A stretch of 64,000 nt of DNA from Variovorax sp. E3 (GCF_016082275.1 NZ_MOWM01000011.1:1-64000); one strand, 5' to 3'; counted from the stretch's first letter, positions 47,660 to 57,610 are shown. A program made the numbers and translations. The notes: a model not told the origin generated them from the sequence alone.

Positions 47660-48919
47660 TCAGACGCTCAGAGGTTGATTCACAAGGGGGTCGCGTTCAG
47701 GGCCCGCAACAATGCCGTCGTCGTGCAGCTTTCCCAGTGCGGCCCCGCTCAACCCGAGCACTTCCTGCAGGATCTGGTCGGTGTGCTGTCCAAGAAGCGG
47801 CGCGGGTACCGGCGAGCCGGTGTGCGTGGTGCCCATGCGAAGCGTGCCGCCCGCCGCAAGGTGGCTGCCAACGCCTGCCGTGTTCACGCGTGTGAAGATG
47901 GGATTGGCTTCGCTCAGGCGCGGGTCGCGCGCAAGCGCCTCCATGACCGTCTGATAGGGACCCCAGCACACCTTGTGCGTGTCCAGGGTCTCGCGCACCT
48001 GCGCGAAGCTTCTGGTTTTGAACCATCCCTCGAGATAGGCCGCGATGGCCAGACGCGCCGCAAAGCGGTCCTCTTCTTTCTCCAGATTCAGTTGCGCTTC
48101 CTGCTCGATCTTTTCGCATGCGCCCTGCATCGCGCAGGCGGCCACGAGGCTCTTCCACTGTCCCAGCGAAATGGCGGCGACGTAAACGCGGTGGCCGTCG
48201 AACGTCCCGAAGTCTTTCCCGAAAGCCCCATAGAGGAAGTTGTCGAGGGACGTTCTTTCCTGGTTGAGCAGTTCCGCTTCGGCCAGCATGCCCAGGTGAG
48301 AAAGGGTGGAGAACGCCACATCGGAAAGGGCGAGCCGCATTTGCGCTCCGCCACCGGTCGCCTGGCGATTCGCCGCTGCCGCGGCGATCCCGAATGCGGC
48401 CTGGTAGGCGCAGGCGATGTCCCACGCCGGCAGTGCGTGGTTGACCGGGGAATCGATCGATCCGTTGCCGGTGATGGCGGGAAAGCCCGCCGCGCAGTTG
48501 ACCGTGTAGTCCACCGCGGTCGTGCCATCCGGATTGCCTTCGATCGTGCAGGTGATGAGATCCTTGCGACGCTCGGACAGGTGCGCGTGCGAAAGCCAGG
48601 GCACACCGATGTTTGTGAGCAGGACGCCGCCGTTGCCGGGCGCGGTGACCAGGGCCTGCACCAGTTCGCGCCCGGCAGGCTGGCGAATGTCCACGGCGAT
48701 CGACTTCTTGCCCTTGTTCAGGCCCGTCCAGTAAAGACTGCGCCCGCCAGGCATCATGGGTTGCCGCGCATAGTCGATGCCGCCGCCAACCATGTCGATC
48801 CGAATGACTTCCGCGCCGTACTGGGCAAGCGTCATCCCGGCAAGTGGCGCTGCGATGAACGCGGAACTCTCCACGACGCGCAAACCGCGCAAGAGATTGA
48901 AATCCAAGGCTGTCTCCAT
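47660..48919 (-). CDS. mct: class III CoA-transferase, mesaconyl-CoA C1-C4 CoA transferase-like
   Basis: 419 aa from ATG 48919; an upstream ATG at 48949 would add 10 residues. CaiB/BaiF fold: LRGLRVVESSAFIAAPLAGMTLAQYGAEVIRID, GRSLYWTGLNKGKKSIAVD, LLTNIGVPWLSH, TIEGNPDGTTAVDYTVNCAAGFP. The VDYTVN segment and length fit Mct, which moves CoA between the C1 and C4 carboxyls of mesaconate; a succinyl-CoA-dependent transferase is the alternative. First gene of the operon with mch and two CitE lyases. Confidence 0.75.
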   Translation of the reverse strand: METALDFNLLRGLRVVESSAFIAAPLAGMTLAQYGAEVIRIDMVGGGIDYARQPMMPGGRSLYWTGLNKGKKSIAVDIRQPAGRELVQALVTAPGNGGVLLTNIGVPWLSHAHLSERRKDLITCTIEGNPDGTTAVDYTVNCAAGFPAITGNGSIDSPVNHALPAWDIACAYQAAFGIAAAAANRQATGGGAQMRLALSDVAFSTLSHLGMLAEAELLNQERTSLDNFLYGAFGKDFGTFDGHRVYVAAISLGQWKSLVAACAMQGACEKIEQEAQLNLEKEEDRFAARLAIAAYLEGWFKTRSFAQVRETLDTHKVCWGPYQTVMEALARDPRLSEANPIFTRVNTAGVGSHLAAGGTLRMGTTHTGSPVPAPLLGQHTDQILQEVLGLSGAALGKLHDDGIVAGPERDPLVNQPLSV

Positions 48920-49013
48920 CTGGTCGCACCGAAAGCGTGGGGCTTTCAACGTGCTGCGAAGTCCGGCGTGCGCCGGAAGATGGGACGAACTCTAGAGTGG
49001 CGTGAAGGCCCTG

Positions 49014-49057
49014 ACAATCGAAGTTATCGTGTCGATTGTGCGGTTTGAACGCACAAT
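49014..49057 (-). promoter_or_regulatory. two overlapping dyads before mct, including shared operator copy 2
   Basis: ATTGTGC-N9-GCACAAT (49035-49057) is a perfect dyad about 115 bases before the mct start, matching the copies at 35993 and 59307. It overlaps a second perfect dyad, ACAATCGA-N10-TCGATTGT (49014-49039). The overlap suggests two competing sites or two registers for the same protein. Gap between mct and the LysR gene. Confidence 0.6.
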
Positions 49058-49081
49058 GCCAATGCGTCGCAGCCGGGCTTT

Positions 49082-50047
49082 TCAGTTGAGGGAAGACGTC
49101 CCACGCTTGCGCCTCGCAGGTCCGCTGAGGGGGCTCGGCAGCGCGATCAGCTGCCGCAAGAGTTCCGCAAGACGAACGGAGGCGGGTGACAGCGAATGGC
49201 CACGCAGCGTGATGATGCAAACCTGGCGCAGCAATGGCGGGTTGACGATCCGAAGCGAGTACACGGAGGGATGCAGCTTTTCCGGCAGGGCGACCTTGGG
49301 CAAGATCGCCGCGCCCAGTCCCGCGGTGGCCATGGAGATGAGTGTCTGCGCCTGGGTGAATTCGTACCGATTGGAGAAAGTGAGGTTGCGTTCTTTCAAC
49401 GTGGCTTCCAGCATCCCCCGCAGGGCCGTGGCCGTGTTGAGCACCAGCATCGGCATGTTGGCCAATGTTGACAGCGAGATCGTCGACTTGCTGGTGGTGA
49501 CGAAACGCTTGGGGACGAGGGCATAGAACGGATCGTCGAGGATCGGTTCGAAGGTGAACTCGCTGGTCTCGGTGCTGGGGCCGATGCCGAAGTCCACCTC
49601 CCGACGACGCACGCTTTCGAACAGCGCCGCGGAGGTCAATTCCCTGACCGACACCTCGATGCCCGGGAAGTCCTTTTCGAAAGCCGCAAGCACCCTGGCA
49701 AGACGTGTCTCCGCGATCGTGGGTGAACAGGAAAGCGCGACACGGCCTCTTCGGACATCCGCCGATTCCTGGATCTTTCGCAGCCCTGAATCCACTTCTT
49801 GAAGAGCCCGTTGCGCGCACTCCAGGAGTTGCAGTCCTTCGCCCGTCAGGCGCACGCTTCGCGTCGTTCGATGAAACAAGGCAACCCCCAGCTGGTCTTC
49901 GAGCTGGCGTATCTGCGCGCTGACAGCGGAGGGAGAGCGAAAGGTCTTCTCGGCCGCGGTTCGAAAGCTGCTGTGCTCGCTGACCAGCAAGAACGTCTGC
50001 AGCAATTTGAGGTTGACGTTGGCGACAGGTGCGTTGACTTGTTTCAT
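49082..50047 (-). CDS. LysR family transcriptional regulator
   Basis: 321 aa. HTH: LKLLQTFLLVSEHSSFRTAAEKTFRSPSAVSAQIRQLEDQLG; effector domain starts GRVALSCSPTIAETRLARVL with later DFGIGPS. Same direction as the mct operon, ending 163 bases before mct; the dyads lie in that gap. Natural candidate to control mct and possibly the other two operons with the same dyad. Confidence 0.9.
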   Translation of the reverse strand: MKQVNAPVANVNLKLLQTFLLVSEHSSFRTAAEKTFRSPSAVSAQIRQLEDQLGVALFHRTTRSVRLTGEGLQLLECAQRALQEVDSGLRKIQESADVRRGRVALSCSPTIAETRLARVLAAFEKDFPGIEVSVRELTSAALFESVRRREVDFGIGPSTETSEFTFEPILDDPFYALVPKRFVTTSKSTISLSTLANMPMLVLNTATALRGMLEATLKERNLTFSNRYEFTQAQTLISMATAGLGAAILPKVALPEKLHPSVYSLRIVNPPLLRQVCIITLRGHSLSPASVRLAELLRQLIALPSPLSGPARRKRGTSSLN

Positions 50048-50327
50048 GAAACTAAGGTGTCTCCACAGGTTGGCGACTCGATCAAGCGGGGTCGCGCCAT
50101 CTCGTCATGTGCTTTGATTGTCCATCTGTTCACGACCACGGGCACCGTGCAGTCGGTTGACTCACGTGCGCGTTGACCACCCTGTCCAATGGTATTTGCG
50201 ATGAATCCTCGGAAGGCGTGGACGTGGCGGCGGCCATCGGCGCGGATCACTCCTGCCCATCCTCCTCAGGCCTGGGCTGAAACGGCAAGCCGGCGGTCAC
50301 GCCGCGCCCAGCGATGACATCCTTCCT

Positions 50328-51292
50328 TCAGCGGCAGGTCTGGGTCCCCAGCTCATCCCCTCGCTTCGACCGCGCGATCATCCAGTCGACGAAGGTCTGC
50401 GCCGCAACGCTGGCCTTCGCGGGCTGCCACAGGATGCCGAGCGGGAGCAGGGGGTCGCAGCGCGCCACGTTCAAGGCGCACAGCTGCCCCGATGCCAGCG
50501 CGGGAATCGCGAAGCTTCGGGGCAGCACGATCAAGGCATCGACTTCCGCGACCAGGGATGTGAGTGCCGACAGGGAGGGCGTGCTGATGTTCACGATGTC
50601 GGGGCGCCCCGGCATGGCGGAAAACCAGCTCTCGAAGATAGTGCGGCTGGTGTTGCCTGTCGGCAGGACCAGCCACCTCTCCCGCACCAGTTCCTGCAGC
50701 GTCAGCGCTCGCCTGCGGGCCAGCCGGTGGCCCTTGCGCGCCAGCACGATCGAGTAGTCCTCCTGCAGGCCATGGAAGCGGTGGCGATCGTGCAATGGAC
50801 TCGGTGCGCGTACGAGCACGGCATCGTAGACGCCGTCGTCCAGGTGCTCGTGGAGGGCCGACAGGTTGTTCTCTTCGAGATGGATCCGGAACTGCGGACA
50901 GCGCCCGGAGAACTGCGCGACGCCCGCCATGATTTCGCCGCGGCAGGCCGCCGGTAGGGCGCCAATGTGGAGCGAACCCGCCGCGCCCGACTGGACGTCG
51001 TGCAGCGATTGCGCACCGTTCGCGAGCAGCTTGAGCGTCGCTTCTAAGAAAGGAAGCATCGCGCGACATGCCGCCGTCGGACGCATGCCGCGGGCATGGC
51101 GTTCGAACAAGCGTCGTCGATGAGGGCCTCCACCGCCGCCAGGAACTTGGTCACGCTGGGCTGGCTGATGCCCGCCACCTCGGCCGCCTTGTGGGTGCTT
51201 CCGAACTCGGCCGTGAGCATGACGGCCTGCAGATGCCGGTAGCTCACCTTGGCCAGCAGGCGGTTGTGGATCACGGTCTGGGGGGGCGTCAT
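50328..51292 (-). pseudogene. LysR family transcriptional regulator, frameshifted
   Basis: ATG 51292: YRHLQAVMLTAEFGSTHKAAEVAGISQPSVTKFLAAVEAL, the HTH. One base lost near 51108-51115; the next frame gives LFERHARGMRPTAAC, GSLHIGALPAACRGEIMAGVA, YDAVLVRAP and LVAEVDALIVLPRSF. About 320 aa joined. Divergent from the deacylase gene at 51442, with a LysR-type box between them (51325-51345). The 280 bases between this gene and the LysR gene downstream of 50048 hold nothing I can identify. Confidence 0.85.
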
Positions 51293-51324
51293 TGGGCGAG
51301 GGAAAGAAGGAGAAAAAATCAGCG

Positions 51325-51345
51325 ATAGCTTTTTGGAATTGCTAT
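51325..51345 (+). promoter_or_regulatory. LysR-type binding box (ATAGC-N11-GCTAT)
   Basis: Perfect 5-bp arms ATAGC and GCTAT around 11 bases, in the 149-base divergent region between a LysR gene and the deacylase gene. It lies 33 bases from the LysR start. The form fits the inverted-repeat sites of LysR proteins. Confidence 0.5.
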
Positions 51346-51441
51346 GGGCGATTTGATTTTGCACGACGGTGGGCAGTCCAACACAATGAATTTCATCGCC
51401 AGCAGACACCCGCTGCGGCCGCTCTCACCGGAAACCCAAAC

Positions 51442-52434
51442 ATGCCCAGAAGCCGAATCAGTATCGATTTTCCCCTGGACCAGAACGGCAAGCACGCCGG
51501 CCATGCACGGCTGCCGCATTCCGTGCATCGCTCGGCCTACGGCTGGCTGCCGATCCCGCTGGTCAGCATCCGCAACGGCGACGGGCCGCGGGTGCTGCTG
51601 ATGTCGGGCACGCATGGCGACGAGTACGAAGGGCAGGTCACGCTGACACGTCTGGCGCAGTCGCTGACGCCCGATGCGGTGCGCGGCCAGATCCTCATCT
51701 TGCCGATGGCAAACTATCCGGCGGCCAAGGCCGGACTGCGAACCTCGTCCCTGGACGGCGAAAACCTCAACCGCATCTTTCCCGGCGATGCGAGCGGCAC
51801 GCCCTCGCAGATGATTGCGCACTTCATCGAGACCGAGCTGTTCAGCCGCGTCGATGTGGTGCTCGACCTGCACAGCGGCGGCTCCTCGCTCAACTACCTG
51901 CCGTCCACCGTCTCGCTGGCGGCGGACAACCCTGAACTGCTTGCGCAGAGCAAAGCGCTCATGGCGGTTTTCGGTGCGCCTTACGGCGTTCTCTTCGAAG
52001 GGCGCGGCGGCATGGGCACGAGCTACGACGCGGCCCTGCGCAACAAGATCATCCGCATCGGCACGGAGCTCGGCGGGCGAGGCTGGGTCGACCCGGCCTA
52101 CCGCGCCCTGTGCGAGCAGGGCGTCATGCGCGTGCTGGCGCACTTCGGCGCCATCGCACCCGACGGCATCGCGCCGCCGGGCGCCGTGCAATTCGTGAGC
52201 GTGCCGCCGGAGGCCTTCGTCTACGCGTCGGCGAACGGCATCTTCGAAGCAGCGGTGGCCTTGGGAGACCGGGTGCGCGCAGGCGACTTGGCCGGGCGAG
52301 TCTACTTTCCGGAAACCCCGCTGCGCCCGCCGGCGGAGGCGTACTTCGCCACCGACGGCATCGTGATCTGCGAACGGGCGATGGCCGCGTGCGAGGTCGG
52401 CGATTGCCTGTTCCACCTGGGCAAGCCCGTCTAG
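51442..52434 (+). CDS. succinylglutamate desuccinylase/aspartoacylase family deacylase (DoeB-like)
   Basis: 330 aa from ATG 51442; the open frame extends upstream over the LysR box and is not coding there. Zinc ligands His58 and Glu61 in GTHGDEYEG and His144 in LDLHSGG; LDGENLNRIFPGDASG is the substrate-binding arm. The layout fits N-acetyl-diaminobutyrate deacetylase DoeB as well as generic N-acyl amino acid deacylases. Followed by a Bug receptor and gamma-glutamyltransferase, which suggests use of acylated amino acids or gamma-glutamyl compounds. Confidence 0.87.
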   Translation: MPRSRISIDFPLDQNGKHAGHARLPHSVHRSAYGWLPIPLVSIRNGDGPRVLLMSGTHGDEYEGQVTLTRLAQSLTPDAVRGQILILPMANYPAAKAGLRTSSLDGENLNRIFPGDASGTPSQMIAHFIETELFSRVDVVLDLHSGGSSLNYLPSTVSLAADNPELLAQSKALMAVFGAPYGVLFEGRGGMGTSYDAALRNKIIRIGTELGGRGWVDPAYRALCEQGVMRVLAHFGAIAPDGIAPPGAVQFVSVPPEAFVYASANGIFEAAVALGDRVRAGDLAGRVYFPETPLRPPAEAYFATDGIVICERAMAACEVGDCLFHLGKPV

Positions 52435-52474
52435 GCCGGGGCCCATCACTTCGATCTTCAATCAAGGAAACCCG

Positions 52475-53458
52475 ATGACAACGACCCGACGCATGGCCTG
52501 CACACTGATCGCCGGTGGGATGGCGCTTCTCCAAGGCATGCAGGCGCACGCCGCAGAGACCTATCCGCAGCAGAAGCCGATCACCATCATCGTGCCGCAA
52601 GCCGCGGGTGGCGCGAGCGACGTCGTGCTGCGCATCGTCGCGCAAAAGATGTCGACTCTCCTGAAGCAGTCGGTGGTGGTCGACAACCGTCCGGGCGCGG
52701 GCGGCAACATCGGCATCGTGGCCGCGGCCCGTGCGCCGGCGGACGGCTACACGCTGCTCTTCAACGTGAGCAGCGCCCACCTCGTCAATCCGTTTCTCTA
52801 CAAGAACCCGGGCTTCTCGCCCGAGAAGGACTTCGTGCCCGTTGCGCCCTTCGCCACCGGCGGGATGGTGCTGGTGGCCGCGCCGACCTTTGCGCCGAAC
52901 AACGTGAATGAGCTGATCGAGCTGGCCAAGGCCAAGCCCGGCGAGCTGACCTTTGCCTCGGCCGGCAACGGCACGCTCAACCATCTGCTGGGAGAGATGT
53001 TCAACAGGGCGGCGGACGTGCAGATCACGCACATTCCCTACCGCGGCGCGCCCGCCGCAGCCACCGACGTCATGAGCGGACGTGTCTCCATCGCCTACCA
53101 AGCGCTGGCCTCGTCCGGGGCCTTCATCAAGGGCGGCAAGCTCAAGGTGCTGGCGGTCGCCAACAAGGAGCGGCTGGAGTCGCTCCCGGGCGTCCCCAGC
53201 ATTGCCGAGACGGTGCCAGGCTTCGGCGAGACGCCGTGGTACGGCCTGTTCGCGCCCGCCGCGACACCGCCTGCCATCGTGGCCGCCTTGGCCGATGCGA
53301 CCCGGCAAGCCCTGCGTGACCCCGCCGTCATTCAGGGGTTGGCGTCACAGGGCGCGAAACCCTATCTGGCGACGCCTGCAGCGTTCAGGCAATCGATCTC
53401 CAGTGACCTCGCACGCTGGAAAAAAATCGTGGAAGAGTCCGGCGCCCACGTCGACTGA
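52475..53458 (+). CDS. Bug family (TctC) tripartite tricarboxylate transporter receptor
   Basis: 327 aa, intact. Signal peptide ending AHA-AET, then YPQQKPITIIVPQAAGGASD, VVVDNRPGAGGNIG, ADGYTLLFNVSS, FASAGNGTLNHLLGE, HIPYRGAPAAATDVMSGRV and YGLFAPAATPPAIV. ATG preceded by CAAGGAAACCCG. 40 bases after the deacylase gene and 54 before ggt, the same operon; its ligand probably feeds those enzymes. Confidence 0.92.
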   Translation: MTTTRRMACTLIAGGMALLQGMQAHAAETYPQQKPITIIVPQAAGGASDVVLRIVAQKMSTLLKQSVVVDNRPGAGGNIGIVAAARAPADGYTLLFNVSSAHLVNPFLYKNPGFSPEKDFVPVAPFATGGMVLVAAPTFAPNNVNELIELAKAKPGELTFASAGNGTLNHLLGEMFNRAADVQITHIPYRGAPAAATDVMSGRVSIAYQALASSGAFIKGGKLKVLAVANKERLESLPGVPSIAETVPGFGETPWYGLFAPAATPPAIVAALADATRQALRDPAVIQGLASQGAKPYLATPAAFRQSISSDLARWKKIVEESGAHVD

Positions 53459-53512
53459 GCCGGCACCACGCAAACCGACAGCGCTTCCGCAATGACGCAA
53501 GGAGAAACAGCC

Positions 53513-55241
53513 ATGATCCATTCCACCCTGGCACGTGCGGCACTGCAAGTGCTGGCCTGTACGGTCCCACTGCTGTCGGCCGGTGCGTCCCACGCGGTGT
53601 CCGCCTTCCCGGCGGAAGGCCGCAACGGCATGGTCTCCAGTGCCCATCGCCTGGCCACCGATGTGGGTGTGTCGGTCCTGCAGGCCGGAGGCAATGCGGT
53701 CGATGCCGCGGTGGCCATCGGCTATGCGCTCGCCGTGACCATGCCCCAACCGGCAACATCGGCGGCGGCGGTTTCATGGTCGTGCGTATGGCTGACGGCC
53801 GAGAGACCATGATCGACTTCCGTGAGGCCGCCCCGTTGGCGGCGACGCGCAACATGTTCCTTGATGCCAGCGGCAACATCGCAGGCGATGCGGGTGAAAG
53901 ATCGTGGCCCGGTGTCGCCGTTCCCGGCACGGTCGCCGGCCTGGAGCGGGCCCGGGCGAAATTTGGCACGCGGCCGCTCGCGACGCTGGTGCAGCCGGCG
54001 ATCCGCATTGCTCGCGAGGGTTTCGTCGTCGGGCAGTGGGACGACGTCGTGCACTACTCGGACATGCTGACAGAACTCGCGGCATCGGAACCGTTGATCA
54101 AAAAGTACTTCATGAACAATGGGCGTCCGTATGCGGTGGGCGAGCGCTTCAGGCAACCCCAGCTCGCGAACACCTTGGCGTCGATCGCCGCGCAGGGGCC
54201 CGATGCCTTCTACCGGGGCTGGATCGCGACGAGATCGTGCGCGCCAGCAGCAAAGGTGGCGGCATCCTGTCGAACGCCGACTTCACCAGGTACCAAGCCC
54301 TGGACCATGCGCCGGTGCGCTGCCGGTACCGTGGGCACGAGATCATCTCGAGCGCACCGCCCAGCTCGGGCGGGACATCGGTGTGCGAGACCCTCAACAT
54401 CCTGGAAGGCTTTCCGGTTGGCGAGCTGGGCTATCGATCGAGCGCCAACCTGCACACGTTGGTCGAGTCGCTGCGACTCGCCTTCGCGGACCGCAACCTT
54501 GCGATGGGGGACCCCCGGTTCGTGACCAATCCGATCGACCGCCTGACCTCGACGGCCTACGCGTCCGCGCTGCGGACGCGCATATCGGCCGGGCGCGCCA
54601 CACCGTCGTCGGAGATCTCGGCCCCGCCGGCACCGGGCGAGCAGAAGCACACGACGCACTTCGGCGTTGTCGACAAGGACGGCAACGCCGTGGCGATCAC
54701 CTACTCGCTCGGACAGTGGTTCGGCACCGGCAAGATCGCCGGCAAGGCCGGTTTCTTTCTCAACGACACCATGATCGGCTTTGCCGCGAAGGTCGGCGCG
54801 CCCAACGCCTATGGGCTGGTGCAAGGCGAGGCCAACGCCATCGCGCCCGAGAAGCGTCCGCTGAGCTCCCTCGCGCCCACGGTGATCCTGAAGGACGGGA
54901 AGGTCTTCATGGTCGTGGGCGCCGCAGGCGGGCCGCGCATCATCAGCGGCACGGTCCAGGCGATCTCGAACGTGATCGATCACGGCATGAGCGTGAAGGA
55001 TGCCGTCGATGCGGACCGGATCCATCACCAGTGGCTGCCCGACACCGTTTTCGTGGAAGGGCAGGCGGTGCCACCCGATGCGCGCAAGCTGTTGCTGGGA
55101 ATGGGACACCGCTTCACGGCCGATGCTCCGAACAAGGTACTCAACGTGCTCGACGCGATCGTGGTCGATCCGAAGACCGGACGGATGACGGGCGCGCACG
55201 ACAACCGGGAGCCTGCGGGATCCGCGGCGGGCCTGCCCTGA
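53513..55241 (+). pseudogene. ggt: gamma-glutamyltransferase, two frameshifts
   Basis: ATG 53513 behind AAGGAGAAACAGCC gives a signal peptide, then NGMVSSAHRLATDVGVSVLQAGGNAVDAAVA. One base lost near 53750 leads to GGGGFMVV, MADGRETMIDFREAAP and GTVAGLERARAKFG; another near 54228 to DEIVRASSKGGGILS, SSGGTSVCETLNIL and the small-subunit start HTTHFGVVDKDGNAVAIT, with the nucleophile Thr, then SLAPTVILKDGKVFMVVGAAGG. About 577 aa joined. Periplasmic cleavage of gamma-glutamyl amides. Confidence 0.88.
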
Positions 55242-55387
55242 TCGCACTACTGCGGGCCAGGTCGACTATCGCGGATAAGCGATGCGAACTTCATTCGCGC
55301 CATGTCTCGCACGGCCTGCTCGCCCGACAACGCAGCGTGCGCAGGCTTCTTCTCTGCGCTCTATCGCATACCGAGAAAAACCTCGGC

Positions 55388-56331
55388 TCATGGCACAAGA
55401 CAATTGGCACCGAGCATGAAATCAACGAATGCGCGCAGCTTTCCTGGCATGTGCTTGCGATGCGGGTAGTACAGATGAAACGCATCGTCCATGCCGCTGT
55501 GCCGCTTCAGAATTTGCCGCAACTGGCCGCTGGCCAACTCCTGCTCCACAAAATCCTCGAATACGAAACCGATGCCTTGCCCTCGCGCGGCCGCCTCGAC
55601 GACAGACCTCATTTCGTCGAATAGAAGACGCCCCTGCACGTCGATCTGAATCATCTGACCCGCCGAATCGAACTTCCACTCGAACCACCGGCCTCCTACG
55701 GAATAGCGTTGTCGAATGCAGTCGTGGTTCAGCAGGTCATCGATGGACCTGGGTTCCTTGCGGCCCTGGAAATAGTCCGGGGCGGCCACCACGATTCTTT
55801 TTGTGCGGGCCCCAACTGCATGGCCACCATGTCGTTCTGCACCTTCTTGCCCATCCGTATGCCGACGTCAAAGCCGGCATTGACGATGTCGCCGAGCACG
55901 TTGTCCAACGATATCTCGACATGGATCAACGGGAACTTCGCCAGGAAGGCGTCCATATGGGGTTCGATCAACATGCGGTATGCGACGTACGAGGAATTGA
56001 TCCGCACGGTGCCGGACGGCTGGTCGTTCGCCAGCAAGGCTTCCGACAGGGAGTCCTTGATCAATGCAAGCGCGGGTGCGATTTTCGAATTCAGTGACGA
56101 GCCAGCCTCGGTCAGGTTGACGCTGCGCGTGGTGCGGTTGAATAGCCGCACATTCAATTGCGCTTCCACGGTCTTGATGGTGCGCGACACCGCGGTGGGG
56201 GTGACGCCCAGTTCTGCCGCGGCCCGGGCAAAGTTCAAGTGCCTGGCCGCCGCCTCGAACGTCAGAAGCCCTGGAAGATGCATCGGTGGCGGGACCGCCA
56301 CCACGTCTTTGATTGTGAGCTTTCTGTTCAT
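55388..56331 (-). pseudogene. LysR family transcriptional regulator, frameshifted
   Basis: ATG 56331: LPGLLTFEAAARHLNFARAAAELGVTPTAVSRTIKTVEAQLNVRLFNRTTRSV (HTH), then VRINSSYVAYRMLIEPHM and GFDVGIRMGKK. A lost A in the A5 run at about 55800 moves the rest to another frame: VVAAPDYFQGRKEPRSIDDLLNHDC, FDEMRSVVEAAARGQGIGF and FHLYYPHRKHMPGKLRAFVDF. About 314 aa joined. Divergent from the ene-reductase gene, which it probably regulates. Confidence 0.87.
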
Positions 56332-56391
56332 ACCGTATCTGCGCTTCTGACTATTTACGTCATTATCGCCGGCGCCAATACTGCGGGTATC

Positions 56392-56408
56392 GCATGAATT
56401 CTTCATGC
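56392..56408 (+). promoter_or_regulatory. perfect dyad in the LysR/ene-reductase divergent region
   Basis: GCATGAA-TTC-TTCATGC, 7-bp perfect arms, in the 103 bases between the two start codons and 27 bases before the ene-reductase ATG. Probable regulator site; also close enough to the start to overlap the leader. Confidence 0.45.
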
Positions 56409-56434
56409 AACGTGAATGCCGAAGGAAATACAGA

Positions 56435-57547
56435 ATGACGCTCAGAAGTTCTCCCAGCGATCTCTTTTCGCCAGTGGCGATGGGTGCGCTGGCGCTCGCA
56501 AACCGCATTGTCATGGCGCCGCTCACGCGCAGTCGAATGGGCCCCGATGGCGTGCCCAACGACATGCACGCCCGCTACTACGCACAGCGGGCCAGCGCGG
56601 GTTTGATCATCAGCGAGGCGACCAACATTTCCGCGCAGGGGCTGGGCTATGCGTTGACGCCAGGCATCTGGACGCAAGAACAGGTCGCGGGCTGGAAAAG
56701 AGTGACAGACGCTGTGCATGCAGCCGGTGGCTTGATCGTGTGCCAACTGTGGCACGTAGGGCGTTTCTCGCATGTGGACCTGCAGCCGGACGGAGCAGCT
56801 CCCGTGGCACCTTCGGCGATTCGGGCGCAAGGGCAGACCTATACCGAAAAGGGGATGCTGGATGTCTCGATGCCGCGAGCACTGGAAACGTCCGAGATTC
56901 CCGGCATCATCCAGCAATACCGGCACGCCGCGGAATGCGCAAAGCGCGCCGGCTTCGATGGCGTGGAAGTGCATTCGGCCAACAGCTATCTGCTGGACCA
57001 GTTCCTGCGCGATTCCACAAACCAGCGCAGCGACGAATACGGCGGCACGATCGAAAACCGCAGCCGGCTCACATTGGAAGTGACCGCGGCGGTGGTGCAA
57101 GTCTGGGGTCCCGGCCGCGTCGGCATTCGACTCTCCCCTGTAACGCCGGATGCGGGTAACACGCCTCTGGACAGCCAGGTCATGCAGACGTATGGCCATC
57201 TGATCGAGCAACTCAATCGCTTCCAACTGGCGTACATGCATTTTGTCGAGGGCGCCACGGCCACCTCGCGATCTGTGCCCGAAGGCGTGGACCTCGATGC
57301 ACTGCGCGCGCGGTTCAAAGGCCCCTACATCGGCAACAACAACTATGACCTGGCGCTGGCGGTGAACCGCCGGTTGGACGGAAAGGTCGATGCCGTCGCC
57401 TTCGGCCGTCCGTTCATTGCCAATCCCGATCTGGTGCATCGCTTGAAGGCGGGCGCTGAACTGGCTGTGGCCCCGCGCGAAACCTACTACGGCAACGGCG
57501 CCAAGGGTTACACCGACTGGCCTGCGCTTGCGGGTTGCGCGGTTTGA
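56435..57547 (+). CDS. Old Yellow Enzyme family alkene reductase (NemA-like)
   Basis: 370 aa from ATG 56435 behind GAAGGAAATACAGA. FMN-binding TIM barrel: NRIVMAPLTRSRMGPDG, GLIISEATNISAQGLGY, QLWHVGRFSH, substrate pair His/Asn in FDGVEVHSANSYLLDQFL, ENRSRLTLEV and VAFGRPFIANPDL. Reduces activated C=C bonds or nitrate esters with NADPH. First of three plus-strand genes ending at the terminator at 59253. Confidence 0.9.
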   Translation: MTLRSSPSDLFSPVAMGALALANRIVMAPLTRSRMGPDGVPNDMHARYYAQRASAGLIISEATNISAQGLGYALTPGIWTQEQVAGWKRVTDAVHAAGGLIVCQLWHVGRFSHVDLQPDGAAPVAPSAIRAQGQTYTEKGMLDVSMPRALETSEIPGIIQQYRHAAECAKRAGFDGVEVHSANSYLLDQFLRDSTNQRSDEYGGTIENRSRLTLEVTAAVVQVWGPGRVGIRLSPVTPDAGNTPLDSQVMQTYGHLIEQLNRFQLAYMHFVEGATATSRSVPEGVDLDALRARFKGPYIGNNNYDLALAVNRRLDGKVDAVAFGRPFIANPDLVHRLKAGAELAVAPRETYYGNGAKGYTDWPALAGCAV

Positions 57548-57610
57548 ATGCCCACCCACCATTCGATGTGGAATCGACGGGTCATCGCGACCCTCAGCAG
57601 GAGTAGCGAA

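Noticed and set aside
55371-55386. CCGAG-AAAAAC-CTCGG hairpin between ggt and the LysR gene
   Set aside because: Only 5 bp of stem; the A/T run is in the loop rather than after the stem.
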